64,000 nt of DNA, from positions 186,001-250,000 of the forward strand of contig JABMLP010000031.1 in NCBI GenBank assembly GCA_013176395.1. Reading direction: 5' to 3'. This document shows positions 44,101-55,253 of the stretch, one piece after another (position 1 is the first letter of the stretch; the number at the start of each line of letters is the position of its first letter). The stretch is from Venturia oleaginea. Taxonomy: Eukaryota; Ascomycota; Dothideomycetes; Venturiales; Venturiaceae. The notes below the pieces were generated by a model that saw only the letters and a list, made by a program, of their open reading frames with translations, had not been told where the DNA came from and did no database searches. Both the position numbers and the translations under genes were made by a program.

Positions 44101-47051
44101 CGAAACGCCCTCGTCACAAGCAGTGTAGACCGAAGCAAACCTGTTACTGCTACCTCGTCGCACCAACTTCATTCTCTTCAAGATCAACAAACGCAGGTGA
44201 AATTGCAGAGCATCCGCGCTGAAAAGGAGGTTTTGTCTGTCACTCCCCTTTCACCGCAGGAATCTCGTACTGCTGAGAGCTTGATGCCGCTGCTAATCGA
44301 GGAGCTGAAGCACACCAAGAATGGAGATGCATCAATGAAGAAACTTGCCATGAACCCGACCTCCCAGGAGCAGCTATCAACTGTGTTCGAGCAGCTAGAT
44401 CAAAGTAAGAAGAGGCTTTCAAAGATAAGAACACTTCCCGTAGATCAGGCTTACCAGGAGACGCTCTCAATGGCTCTCGAAGGGCTGGAGAGCAGCAGGG
44501 AGACCCTTGCGCAGAGACTCGCTATGCATCGGGCTTTCCAGAAACAGAAGAACGACAACCATGTCCCTAAAAGTATCCACGGAGGACAGGCTGACCTTGT
44601 CGCTCAATGTGTGTCGCCATCAAGTGGTGCGAGTGTGTCGTCCAAACTCATTGCGACGCCCGATTTCTCAGCCCTCGACGCAGCCCTTGATGGCTTCAAA
44701 GTCAATGTCTCTGAAGCGGCAGACTCAATGGACGAAGCCGTGGACTGGATCATAGATAACTTGAAGTATGAAGAAGAGAAAAGTACGCCTCAATTTCGCA
44801 ATCTCGAGACCGCGTCTTCAACAAGGCCCCTTGATTCGTCACTCTTTTTCGCCCAGACAACAGGACGATCATGCTGACACAATTGTAGTTCCCGAAGCTA
44901 CACTCGACGGTCGCACAATCGAGAAGCAGATGCATTTGGAAAGCCGCACGGACAAGAACGAGAGAGCAATTTGGTCTGTCGGGGACGCCTTGAAAACATC
45001 CCTCGCTGAGCAACTCAATGGACTGCCTAAGCTAACGTACGCAGAAGAACGACAACAGCACTTCGAATTTCTCCTTCAAGGCATGGAGACTTACCGCGAG
45101 TGCGTGACGCCCTCCTTGCTATCGAAAGAGCAAATCGACCAGAGGTTGCAGGAGGCTAGACAAGCTCGAAATAAGGCACTTCGAGCTGTTCAGAATAAGG
45201 ATTTGCAGCGCCATTCACCTGAGTTCTGGGAGGAGACGATCGCTACGCTCAATAGTGAGGTCGAGTATTGGCAAGGTCAGCAGACTTTGAGAAACCATAA
45301 TCGACTTGGTGAGAGTGGAATGGTCGCTGCTAAGAAGCCCCAAGAAGACGAATTAGTTGACAGTGAAAATGAGCTTCCACTTGCTGCGCGAAAACGCAAA
45401 GCTGAGGATCCTGGCGACAACGAACCAGCGAAGAATCGAGCTGCGATTGTCCAAGATGACGAGGAGTTGTTGCATCTTGCGGAAGCTACAACGGAGCATA
45501 AGCAAGCGCGATCTGATCATTCCTTGGAAAGAAAACGCAAAGCCAATGAGTTTATGGAGAAGAGACCATCGAAGCGAACTTCACCTGGAGATTCGGACTC
45601 AGAATCTAACGCTGAGTCAGAAATCGACACCGAGTGGTCTGTTCATCTCGCGCCTGAAGTCAAGAAAGAGCGCCCCGAAGTCCTGAGAGCGAAGTCACAG
45701 CAACTACGTGCAGTGACACCAGTATCCCTAGAGCCAGAGCAAAAGCCGTTCGCGTGCCCAGTCATCGGCTGCTACAAATTGTACAAGAACCAATACGGTG
45801 TAGACTTATCACGTTAAGGTAACGTTTCTTGTTCTGCATCCGCGATGCACTTTGTTCTAATCTTTTCCAGCACGCTCATCGATTCCAACAGCTCCGGAAA
45901 AATGATGACGGTACTTATTCCATTGTTTCTATCTTTGATCCGAGGGAATTAATCCCAGGGGCAGTTGTCTTAAGATCGGACATGGCACAACAGAAGGGTG
46001 AGATATTGGAAGAGAGGGGGTTTACTCCTGCTGGATCTCCTGAACGTGATCCCGGGGAAGCCCCCATCATTCGATGCGACGTTGAAGGGTCAAGTGCAAG
46101 GCCATTTGGCGTTCAGAGAAATGTATCGTCATTTCGGAAGATGAGACTTCTTATACCGACATCGACACCGAGGATCAGGATGATACATCAGATGCAGTTC
46201 GCCGAATGCAAGAAATGCAACAACATGCGACCCTCTCTGCTGAAGCCCTCGAACTCACAGCTGTCCCCAAGCGTGCATCCCCCAAGGCTCCTAATGTCAT
46301 CTACGACGACAACGAAGATAATTACGAAGGTGTTAAGATGGCCGGTTCCGAAGAGTTCGCCTCGAAAGCCAAACAAACTGTTCCCGAACAATCCACACCG
46401 ATGATGTCGGTATCTGAACAGCTTGAATGGCTTGCCGACATCCACGGGCTTGAGCTGCTTAAGAGAGCGGATTATTACAGATCTAGACGCTTACTGGAAC
46501 GCTCGCAACCAGCTACCTCTACCTCTACCTTTACCCCACCACCAGCACCAGCGCCAGCTACACCTGCATATTTATCCGCCGTGGATTCATACGTAAAACA
46601 ATACGTAGAGCCCTTCGACCAACAGCGTATGAACTTCTTTTATGGGTATCTTGGAAAAGAACAAATGCGACGCGCGGATCCTAGTCAAGGTCTGGATGGG
46701 AAACAAGACTTTGCTCATCCCATCCTTGCAGGGGGTCCTCTATCTTCTTCATCCGTAGATCTGGGCGAACAAGAGCACAAAAATGCCCTTCCTGATCGTC
46801 TTCCCCAAACCCAAGAATTGGAAATAGAGAGGGAGGGAAAGGGAATGGATAAGGGTGGAGTGTCTGTGTCTGGGGAGAGTGTGGAGATTGAGGAGACGAT
46901 GGATGATGGGGTGGAGCAAGGTGGAGAGTCTGATGAGTTGGGGAATGAGGTGGATCGATTGAATTCGGAGGAGATTTCGAGGTTGGCTTGGAGGGAGGAG
47001 AGGAAGGATGAGAGGAGGGCTTGGATTAAGAGGGCGTTGGGTGGTGCTTGA
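41104..47051 (+). CDS. Large acidic, Q-rich nuclear-type protein with Sfp1-like finger remnant
   Basis: Four exons join in frame: 41104-44782, 44889-45799, 45871-46093 and 46141-47051, giving 1,907 aa. The introns are 106, 71 and 47 nt. Most of the protein is predicted disordered: Ser/Pro-rich N-terminus, an acidic run (about residues 640-740, SDSDAEDSESDDEARPDSG), a poly-Q stretch (MLQQQQQQQR) and coiled-coil-like segments. NLS-like KRKAEDP and RKRKANEF stretches are near residue 1,430. Around residues 1,515-1,560 CPVIGCYKLYKNQYG and HAHRFQQLRKNDDGTYSIV resemble the split zinc finger of fungal SFP1-type regulators (YKNQNGLKYH...DGTFSIV). However, the first His is missing and the spacing is wrong, because the exon 2 frame hits TAA soon after YGVDLSR. 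A chromatin or transcription role is inference. The start at 41104 was chosen over an upstream in-frame Met at 40954 for its AAAATGG context. Confidence 0.7.
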
Positions 47052-48548
47052 ATTGGCGTTTGCGGTTGCTTTGTATCTTTCTTTGTCTTTTCACGCGTTT
47101 GAGCACTTCGTCTTTTGTTGGGACTTGTACATTTTTTCCGTGCTTTGGTGTCGTAGCGTTATCGTTGTCGAATTGATATCATTGCTTTGTTCTTTGTTAT
47201 GATCTGTGGCCTTGTAAATTAATGTGATGATTCTCGTAGTGTTTGGTAATAGTATGTTCGATTTGAATTCCATGACGTTGGTTTTGAGATATCAGAGAGC
47301 TTTGATCGCGGTGATGATGTCGGAGGGCTTATAGTTTTCGGAATTAGTAGCTATTTCCCAACGAGATGGAATCGGTTCCAGGACCCGCACGATCAACCCC
47401 ATATCCGTCTGATTTGGTTTATCCACCCTGTCTATCAGTCGTGTCCGTGAAAGTGATGGACTCATCTGATTTGCTAGGGTATTCTTTGGTTAAGGATCTG
47501 ATCAAATATATAGTATTCGCTCATACTGATCGAAGATATTAACTCGTAATCTTGCAGACAGAATCGTTATTACCACGTTCGCTCAGATATTCGTGGATAG
47601 ATAGGGCACGTCTCACCATGAACAGGCCTCCGTTTTCGAGTGACAGGGTTATAAACAGCAACTACTAATGCAACTCCTAGAGGAGCTCGAGATACCTATA
47701 GAATCTAGCTGCAGAGCGAGTTTATCCTGAGGTTTTGTCACCTTTGAAAGATCTATCGTGTTCGATACTCCTTTCCTGCATTACTTTCTAGGTGCGCTCT
47801 ATAGTATTGGCTGACAATTCAAACAGCTTGTCACTGTAAAAGAGCTCTTATACCGTGTTCTTCACGCCAATAACTCTATAATTATGCCAGGACTTGACAG
47901 TATTGCGGTGTTGAGCTATTGCCTCAGGTCATGGCATCTTCTTTCCATTCGTCGTATTCCGCTTGTGTATAGTCGCGTTATGGAGGAGGGTGATCTGTCT
48001 GGAAAAATAGCTTTAAGGGTGTCAGGATGCTGGTATCACATGGTAAGGAAAGGACGTCGTAAATGGGTCGTAAAAGCGAACAATAAAGGCTGTATTCTGG
48101 GTGCGATTGTTGTTGTTTCTAAGTCTACAAAGACGGGATGGAAGGACCACCCTCCCCCCCCCCCCCCCACTTCACCCCCGCCGCCCCCAGGCTACGTAAT
48201 CTGATTACGTAACCTATACATTCCGATAAGTTACAGGAACTTGTTTTGGTGTCGGCGGAAAGAGGGACGGTACCTACTTATTCATCATAGACCTTGACAT
48301 CTCCTATCCAGAGATTTTAAACGGGTTGGTTGGTCGGGTCCACAATATAATCCACCGTCGCTGCTGAGCAGTTTCCTAGAGATAAACGGACAAGAGATAA
48401 CGAAGAGAGTCAACCGCTGAGAATATACCCATCACAGCACGTCTGTGTCGAAGATCTCGTTTCTAGAGTTATCTGCATGAGGCAGATTGCTCTTGATTGT
48501 CTATTAGTTGCTATGAAGTTGCCTGTAAGAAGAGCCCCTTCTGCAGCT
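47052..48548. other. Intergenic, contains a poly-C tract
   Basis: No gene recognised. A C-rich tract at about 48,150-48,190 (a run of about 17 C, then CCGCCGCCCCC) stands out in otherwise AT-balanced DNA. Confidence 0.45.
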
Positions 48549-48553
48549 GTATC

Positions 48554-48761
48554 TCTTGAATGATACACAGTGAAAAGATGAGGAGGATTAAGGATTGCAT
48601 GAGGTTCATAATGAACCGGTGACCGAGCGATAGTTATACAGATGTGATTGCTTTGAAATCAAAAGACGGGTACATGATTCCGACGGCTGTATGCCACCGA
48701 TATCCACTTCGCGGCTAACTGAAATTGTGGTATCATCCAACAGCGGCTGTATCATCTAACA
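48554..48761 (-). repeat. 3' LTR of the deleted copia element
   Basis: 208 bp, apparently identical to 50223-50430. On the minus strand it is preceded by the purine-rich tract GAGAGGGTG and followed by the target duplication. Confidence 0.9.
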
Positions 48762-48815
48762 CACCCTCTCAGGGCTAGCCTCAGGCCTGACATGACATAG
48801 ACAAGTGGTGATACT

Positions 48816-49590
48816 TCAGTCCTTGGTGTTGAGGTTTGGTGAAGCCTGATTGGCTGGTTTTGGTGTGGTTGTTGGAGGTGATTTTGCCAATACCTTGATG
48901 ACGTGCTCGACGTCAACCATATTGAGTTGAGATAAGAAGTTTTGATGTTGTTGAGGGCTCAGGATTTTCGTCATTCCATCAGCGATCATCATAGCAGTGG
49001 ATATCCAGATAACAATAATGAGAGAGGCTTGAACCTGTTGGCGGAGCCACATTTGGTGGATGTCGACGTGACGTAACCGAGTGACTAGTTTTGGAGATTC
49101 ATGGTTCATTAGTTTGACTGTCTGCTGGTTGTCGCAGTGGATGATTGTAGGCTCTTGAGGGTTAAATCTGATAGCTTCAAAGAAGCGGTTCCACCACATC
49201 ATTTCGCGTGAAGCTCCAGAAAGAGCGAGGAGTTCAGCTTCAGTGGTAGAAGTTGATACTGTTTTTTGTTTGGTGGCTCTCCAGTCAATAAGCCCACCGT
49301 AAAGGCTGAACGTGAAGCCTTCACTGCTGCGGCGGGTGGCGATATCATCGGCGAAAGATGCATCAGAATGACATGAAAAGACGTTCTCAGTTTTGAGGCC
49401 ATTGAACTGAATTGAGAGGTACCGAGAGTGATATAGATAGATGATGACTTGGTCTGCGGCGTCAGAGCACTGCTGGCTGGGGTTTTGCAGATGTTCTGAA
49501 AGGAGAGAGACTGATTTGGCGATGTCGGGTCTTGTGATTGTGGCTGCGAAGTTGATAGATCCAACCTTCTGTTGATAGACAAAGATGAAC
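48816..49590 (-). pseudogene. Copia RNase H fragment
   Basis: The minus frame starts about QQKVGSINFAATITRPDIA (the end of the RT connection) and runs through SDASFADDIATRRSSEGF, LIDWRATKQKTVSTSTTEAE, HCDNQQTVKLM and RHVDIHQMWLRQQV, the RNase H blocks of copia elements. It ends with a Pro/Asn-rich tail. No start codon of its own; the RT catalytic core is absent. Confidence 0.85.
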
Positions 49591-50208
49591 TGCGTATGCA
49601 GCGGAGACGTTGGCGTAGATTTTGTTTTTCAGCTCCTTCATTGCCTTAACTTTCAAGTCGTGCTCAACTTTTTCAATCTTGAAAACACCCAATTCGTACT
49701 CAAATTCCCACCGTTTTGCCGCGTTGTCAGGAATGCCAATTGTTGCTGGCGTAAGGCCAACGTCGACGGGTAGTGGGGCCCTTCGGAGGTACAACAGAGG
49801 TTGCTCTGTATAGGCTTGAGCAGGGGGAGGGTTCTGGGCTTGCTGAGATGGAGTAAGAGCAATAGGTTTGGGCTCAAAATCTGGATCAATGTATTCCCAA
49901 AGATTGTCGGTAATTGCTATTTGACGAATCCAATCGCGGAAGGCGTTCCACTTTGTAGGGTCCGAAAGGAAGATTTCAAGGGAGTCTCCCTTGAGCTTTG
50001 ACGATGCTAATGCAGCTGACATCGTCATGGTGGTGGGTGGGGATCTTTTCGTATATTCCGAGAGGATGTTGGATCGATGGCAGAATCGTTGTAAACACTG
50101 AAAGATGGGCTTAATGGGACTAGCGTGTATGGGGTTTGATAGAGGGGGTTGTATCAATACACGGCGGTGAAACCAGAAAGGGTAAGGTGTGTTTACGAGG
50201 GTAGGCAA
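49580..50208 (-). pseudogene. Copia gag N-terminal fragment
   Basis: The minus frame contains LKGDSLEIFLSDPTKWNAF and WEFEYELGVFKIEKVEHD, typical of copia gag N-termini (retrotransposon copia-like N-terminal and UBN2-type regions). The natural start is probably MTMSAALASSKLKG near 50,030. It runs out of frame at the deletion junction near 49,580. Confidence 0.75.
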
Positions 50209-50222
50209 GCCGGGCTCATAAC
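50208..50222 (-). other. Half-tRNA-type primer binding site
   Basis: The minus strand reads GTTATGAGCCCGGC directly after the 5' LTR. Its complement contains GGGCTCATAAC, the anticodon stem-loop of initiator tRNA-Met. Copia-type elements are known to prime from an internal cut of this tRNA. Confidence 0.7.
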
Positions 50223-50430
50223 TCTTGAATGATACACAGTGAAAAGATGAGGAGGATTAAGGATTGCATGAGGTTCATAATGAACCGGTGACCGAGCGAT
50301 AGTTATACAGATGTGATTGCTTTGAAATCAAAAGACGGGTACATGATTCCGACGGCTGTATGCCACCGATATCCACTTCGCGGCTAACTGAAATTGTGGT
50401 ATCATCCAACAGCGGCTGTATCATCTAACA
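50223..50430 (-). repeat. 5' LTR of the deleted copia element
   Basis: 208 bp, the same sequence as 48554-48761, followed on the plus strand by the GTATC duplication. Confidence 0.9.
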
Positions 50431-50435
50431 GTATC

Positions 50436-51686
50436 TCCTGGACGCGCTTCATGTCGTCATCATCTGACTGCAGTCCATTGTTGTAGATTTGGTATCAAAA
50501 TGGACTGTAATAGAATCTCTAATACCTGATCTGGGACAATGAATGCTACCCGAACGATAGATGATTTCTACAGAGCATCAGAGGCGTAGTTCTTGTTGTT
50601 GTTGTAGTTAGGTATTATATGGAAGTCGCATCTCGGACTTCCTTCGGAGACGTACTACCCAATTCATCAACTCCCCATTTTTCCGCATTTAAGAAAGACG
50701 AAGAACGAAAACCAATACTTACACGCCATAACCTCCAATCTCCAAACAATATATAGAAAATCTATCCCACTCCACCCTCAAAAACTTCCAAAACCCCATA
50801 ACCATAAAACCAAAAACACAAAATCGACCAAGCTTACCTTCTCCAACACATCTTATTTCCAATCCAAACATCCGCCAACAACATCCCCCACCCTCAAAAA
50901 CAAAACCAAAAACAAACTGCCCAGAACCTGCTTTTCCCGAGAAAGCCCACTAAACCCAGACCCATATGATCAGTGACTCCCAGCCCCAATCCCAACAACC
51001 CGACTACCCACGTCCCACATCTCAATTCCCAGGTAAAAATTAAAATCCATGTGACGCATCAAAATCCCATAACCGACATATCCCGTCACGGTGGTCTTAC
51101 TACCTTGAAATAGCCACAATTTATGGGAAAGAAGCAAGGAGTAGCCCGTAAAATCCCCCTTGTAGATTCCAAAACCATTTCGACGTAGAAAGTATATATA
51201 GTCCGAGGCCGGAAACGAGTTTTAAAAGTGAAAATCGGATGGGTTGGTGATTTGGTGATGGGGTATTTTCAGTAACTGATGAGATACTGTGGTTCCTCTG
51301 TAGGGAGGAAGGGAGGGGAGTTGTAGGATCGATTTATTCACAGAATCTTGTGGATATCGCTCAGACACTACGGACGTACCTTCTTACAGTACAAAACATC
51401 AATAATCCGCAACATCGAATTTTGATGGGATTTCGCTACCAAGTAGAAGAAAGAATTCACAGTTGACTCAATATTGGTTAGTAAGAGTGCAAAAGTCCAT
51501 ATACAACTCATCGACACAGAACGTAAGGGAAAACCAAAGTTGATTGGAAAGTGTGCCTGATGTAAGAGGTGCTAGCTAAGCCCATCGAACCATGACTATT
51601 GTCCAACCGCACAACAAACGATAACCTACTCCGAAGCGAATTCCCCTCCCAACCATCGGTAGCAAGTCTCCAGCGAACAGAGGAGC
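50436..51686. other. Intergenic; 3' flank of cutinase with decayed repeat
   Basis: No gene recognised. C/A-rich sequence at 50,700-51,010. At about 51,650-51,690, CATCGGTAGCAAGTCTCCAGC is a degraded copy of the cutinase repeat (CATCGGTGGAAAGTCTCCAGC). It overlaps the present stop codon region and lies mostly beyond it. Confidence 0.5.
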
Positions 51687-53607
51687 CTACGCCCTTCGCG
51701 GCGGTTCCTTAGGGTGGTAAGGAGGCGGTCTCTTGGGTCTGGGGTTCCCACGTTTCTGCCTAGAAGCAGCTCTAGCCTCGAGCCCAGCCATCGGTGGAAA
51801 GTCTCCAGCAAACGGAGGCTTTCCCCTCCCCGATGGCTCTTTCGGATCCTTAGGTGGCTTGGGTTCTTGCCGTTTCTCCCTGGCCTCGAGCTCAGCCATC
51901 GGTGGAAAGTCTCCAGCGAACGGAGGCTTTCCCCTCCCCGATGGCTCTTTCGGATCCTTAGGTGGCTTGGGTTCTTGCCGTTTCTCCCTGGCCTCGAGCT
52001 CAGCCATCGGTGGAAAGTCTCCAGCGAACGGAGGTTTTCCCCTCCCCGATGGCTCTTTCGGATCCTTAGGTGGCTTAGGTTCTTGCCGTTTCTCCCTGGC
52101 CTCGAGCTCAGCCATCGGTGGAAAGTCTCCAGCGAACGGAGGCTTTCCCCTCCCCGATGACTCTTTCGGATCCTTAGGTGGCTTAGGTTCTTGCCGTTTC
52201 TCCCTGGCCTCGAGCTCAGCCATCGGTGGAAAGTCTCCAGCGAACGGAGGCTTTCCCCTCCCCGATGGCTTTTTCCGATCCTTAGGTGGCTTAGGTTCTT
52301 CCCGTTTCTCCCTGGCCTCGAGCTCAGCCATCGGTGGAAAGTCTCCAGCGAACGGAGGCTTCCTTTTTGGCGGTGTCTTCGGATTCACAGAATTCTTAGG
52401 CTCAGTTGGCAGTTTCTGAGGCTTATCAACTACCGGTTCCCCATCGTCCGCTGGAGATTCCTCAACAGGTGGTGGGTTTGACTTCGGCTGGCTCGCAGAT
52501 TTTGGCTTTGGTTGAGTCGCAGTTTTTGGGGCGGAAGCGGCTGCAGAAGATGACTCTCCCTTTGCATCTACTCGCGCAGCGATGAATGCAAGTGCTTTTT
52601 GGATACTGCCATCAGCTGAATAACTCAAATGTCCTGCTCCAGCTTTGCCAGGGGCGGTATCAGATGCTGTGGCCTTCGGTACCGAGCCACCGATGTTGGG
52701 AACGACGCCACAGACAAAGTCGCCCGTTGAGCAGATGATGAGACCGTTGTTTGGGTTGAAGCCGTTCACTCCTGAGCCCGTGGTGACGGCGGGCTTGACG
52801 TCGCCACCGGATGATTTGCCGCGACCACCGAAGCCAGCTGAAGAACTACCACCAAGACCCATTGCTGAGCCGACGACTCCTCCAGTACCCCAACCTTGAT
52901 TGGAGTATGGGTCACCGAATGTTACGGCAGCCTGAGAAGTAGTCAGAGAATTGCGAGGATATAGTAACGAGGTTTGGGCGTACAGTGATTTTGGCAGCGT
53001 CAGGGCCTAGTGATCCGAGAGCTTGATGAACCTGCATAGCTCCTTGGGAATAACCTCCTAGTATAATCTTGGTGTTGGGGCACTTTGCCATGACTGATTT
53101 GATGAGAGTGACCATCTCTTTCGCACCTCCACCAGAGAAGTTGGCTGTGCTTTGTGAGCATGGGTTAAAAGGTCCGAGACAATGAAAAATACTCACTACT
53201 GTAATCAACGCCTTGGATAAGAACATCGCCATTCATAGCCTTCTTCAATCCACTCCCTAGGCCTGGACCGACAACGTAACCCATATTGCCAGGCTCGCCG
53301 GTGCCTCTTGCGAACAAGAGAGCTGCCTTCTTGCAGGAGAAGTCCCCTTTCTTAAGATCGGAGGAAGTCATCAGGCCTAGATTCGAGAGAGCTTCGAAGA
53401 GCGTTAGTGTGAGGGATACATGAATGAAACCGGGTGTAGCTTACAGTCAAGACCAAAACTGGATGAGCCTCCTGATGATGAACCTTTCCCAAAACCGCCA
53501 CCAAAGCCAGTCCTCGCTGGCCTTGGGGTGTCATCTCTCACGACCACAATAGGCGAGGCTGAAGCCGCAAGGGCAAGTGTCGCAATAGTATAGAATTTGT
53601 GAGACAT
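51687..53607 (-). CDS. Cutinase (CE5) with 36-residue tandem-repeat tail
   Basis: Exons 53607-53445, 53376-53197, 53144-52984 and 52931-51687 (introns of 68, 52 and 52 nt) give 582 aa. A signal peptide (MSHKFYTIATLALAASASP) precedes a Gly/Ser linker and the alpha/beta-hydrolase domain: LLFARGTGEPGNMGYVVGPG, then GGYSQG with the catalytic Ser147, then CSTGDFVCGV with Asp239, then AGHLSYSADG with His269. Paired Cys residues flank these as in cutinases. Between FGDPY and the Asp block is an unusual Gly/Ser insert of about 40 residues. After residue about 300 a Pro/Lys-rich linker leads to six units of PPFAGDFPPMAELEA-REKRQEPKPPK (36 aa each, residues about 360-565; the last is partial), ending in a basic tail. 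Ordinary cutinases have about 200-230 residues. The enzyme should hydrolyse cutin or similar polyesters. The tail may bind wall material, which is inference. Confidence 0.9.
51780..52365 (-). repeat. 108-bp coding minisatellite in the cutinase gene
   Basis: CCATCGGTGGAAAGTCTCCAG starts at 51789, 51897, 52005, 52113, 52221 and 52329, with exact 108-bp spacing. The units differ by a few substitutions only (for example PKDPKEPS, PKDPKESS, PKDRKKPS). All keep the reading frame. Confidence 0.92.
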
Positions 53608-55253
53608 GCTGATTCAAGTCGGCACTGGACCAGCGCCAGATTGACTTGATCAATAAGTTCGTAGGAGCGACAGTGAAAAGAGGGTGCGTGTAGTAAGCGA
53701 ACGTGATGGAGAAACTGAACTTCACACCACCTAGCCAGAGGTAGATGAACACAAGTGCGCAGTTATACCCAGAACTGGCCCGTATCAGGCCTTATACATG
53801 CGATTTAAAATGAAGGCTCTTCGACGAGCGGGCAAAGGGGAAATTTGATGGATCTGTGAGTTGAGCAATATCATGGATTGCGTGTGTTGGAGAATTCTAA
53901 ACGAGCGAGCGCCCAGCTGGTCGGTCCCATAGACGATTCGTGCGGGCTATCTTTGATAGCAGTGATGATTGGCTTTCGGGACCCGGCTAGCACCAAAGGA
54001 CGTGTCACGAGCATGGTGGTTGCGACTTGGTTCAATATCTAAAGCAAAAGCTGCAGGTCGCAACAATTTATTGAGACAGACGAGAACTAGGGTGACCCAT
54101 GTGTGGCGAGGGCTGTTCCCAAGAAGAGAGCCTGTTTAAGGGTTGGTAATGTCGGGGCTATATTAATTCCGCCGCATCTCCCTAGGGCTTCTTGTTTGAT
54201 GCACGCCATGAGATTTGTAGCGCGAAAATATCCACTGGCAACTTCCCGCACACCGGTCTCTTGGAGCGCACTACTTAACTTTCCGGTTCTTGCACTGATC
54301 TTTTGATGAAGATCGTCAAGGATTGACAGGTACATCATGTCTACCTATTTCCGTTCTCGTGCTCCAGATTTTTCCCTGCGTATGGTTCGAGCCATTTCTT
54401 GGAATGGTAGAGAAAGAGTCAGCGAAGGTTAAGGGCTGGTCCTATACGGATGATCAGAAGTGACTTCGCGGTTTCACTACTCGGAAGTGTCATATTATTT
54501 TCCACCACACCTTCCGATTGCGTTGTTAAGGGCATATTTGCAAGATCAGAGAAGTTGCATGCATTTTCCATGGTCTCAGTCGATGTTGTGTCAAACTGGC
54601 CGTGTCAAGACCTGGAACCTAGCCATGTGGGAATTAACCACAACACCAATCTCCTGGACGTCGTGCCTGTCTGTCCGACCAAAGTAAGAGGCGATCCCAA
54701 GGAATAACCCGTATGAATGCAGCGGTGAAGCGGGAGAGTACCGAGCAAGACTTGTCTCAAGACCTGCTTATCACACCCCACATTCAGGGCGAGGTAAAAA
54801 AAATTAGAAGGCCTGAAATTGAATGGGCATCAGGCCCGCTTGTTGACGAGAACGATTACCTCTTTTCGTTCAAAGTCGAAAGTCGGCCGATGGTACGCTT
54901 CATTTGCAACCCGGTGCTCATCTGATCGCCCAGCGACCTCAATCTTGCTCAACGATATGGTGGGTGCGTCAAGATCTGTAGTTCATCGGGGCCCTGCAAC
55001 ATTCCGAATTAGCACTGGCAATTTCCCTTAACGACTTGCTGCGTAGACCTTGGTTATGGCGACCTCCGGTGCATCCGGTACGATTATCTGCGGCATTTAC
55101 TTGTGTCAAGGCGACATTTGACTTTCGGTGGAAGAGATACGTGTTGATGGGACGCGCGTTGATGAGATAGGCGTTGATGGGATACGCGTTGATGAGAATG
55201 CTTGGAATTGAACTTGTCTGGAGGATAAGAGCAGAGTCCATGCGGGTCTCATC
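53608..55253. other. Intergenic, no gene recognised
   Basis: The left end is the cutinase promoter. Short frames only. Near 55,140-55,200 GCGTTGATGAGATAG/GCGTTGATGGGATAC units repeat about four times (period 15-16 bp) just before the next gene's stop. Confidence 0.4.

Larger units (their letters stand above)
48549..50435 (-). mobile_element. Internally deleted Ty1/copia element with identical-looking LTRs
   Basis: The element at 48554-50430 (1,877 bp) lies on the minus strand between 5-bp direct repeats, GTATC, at 48549-48553 and 50431-50435. The 208-bp LTRs (48554-48761 and 50223-50430) read the same throughout by eye, beginning TGTTAGATGATAC and ending CATTCAAGA. Next to the 5' LTR is GTTATGAGCCC, complementary to the anticodon arm of initiator tRNA-Met. 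Next to the 3' LTR is a purine tract, GAGAGGGTG. The interior holds a gag N-terminal frame (50208-49580) joined directly to an RNase H fragment (about 49590-48816). Protease, integrase and most of RT are missing. Intact ends with a deleted core indicate a non-autonomous derivative that could be mobilised in trans. Confidence 0.9.

Noticed and set aside
51733..52419. 228-codon plus-strand frame opposite the cutinase repeats.
   Set aside because: It is the antisense of the 108-bp repeats, open only because the unit length is a multiple of three.
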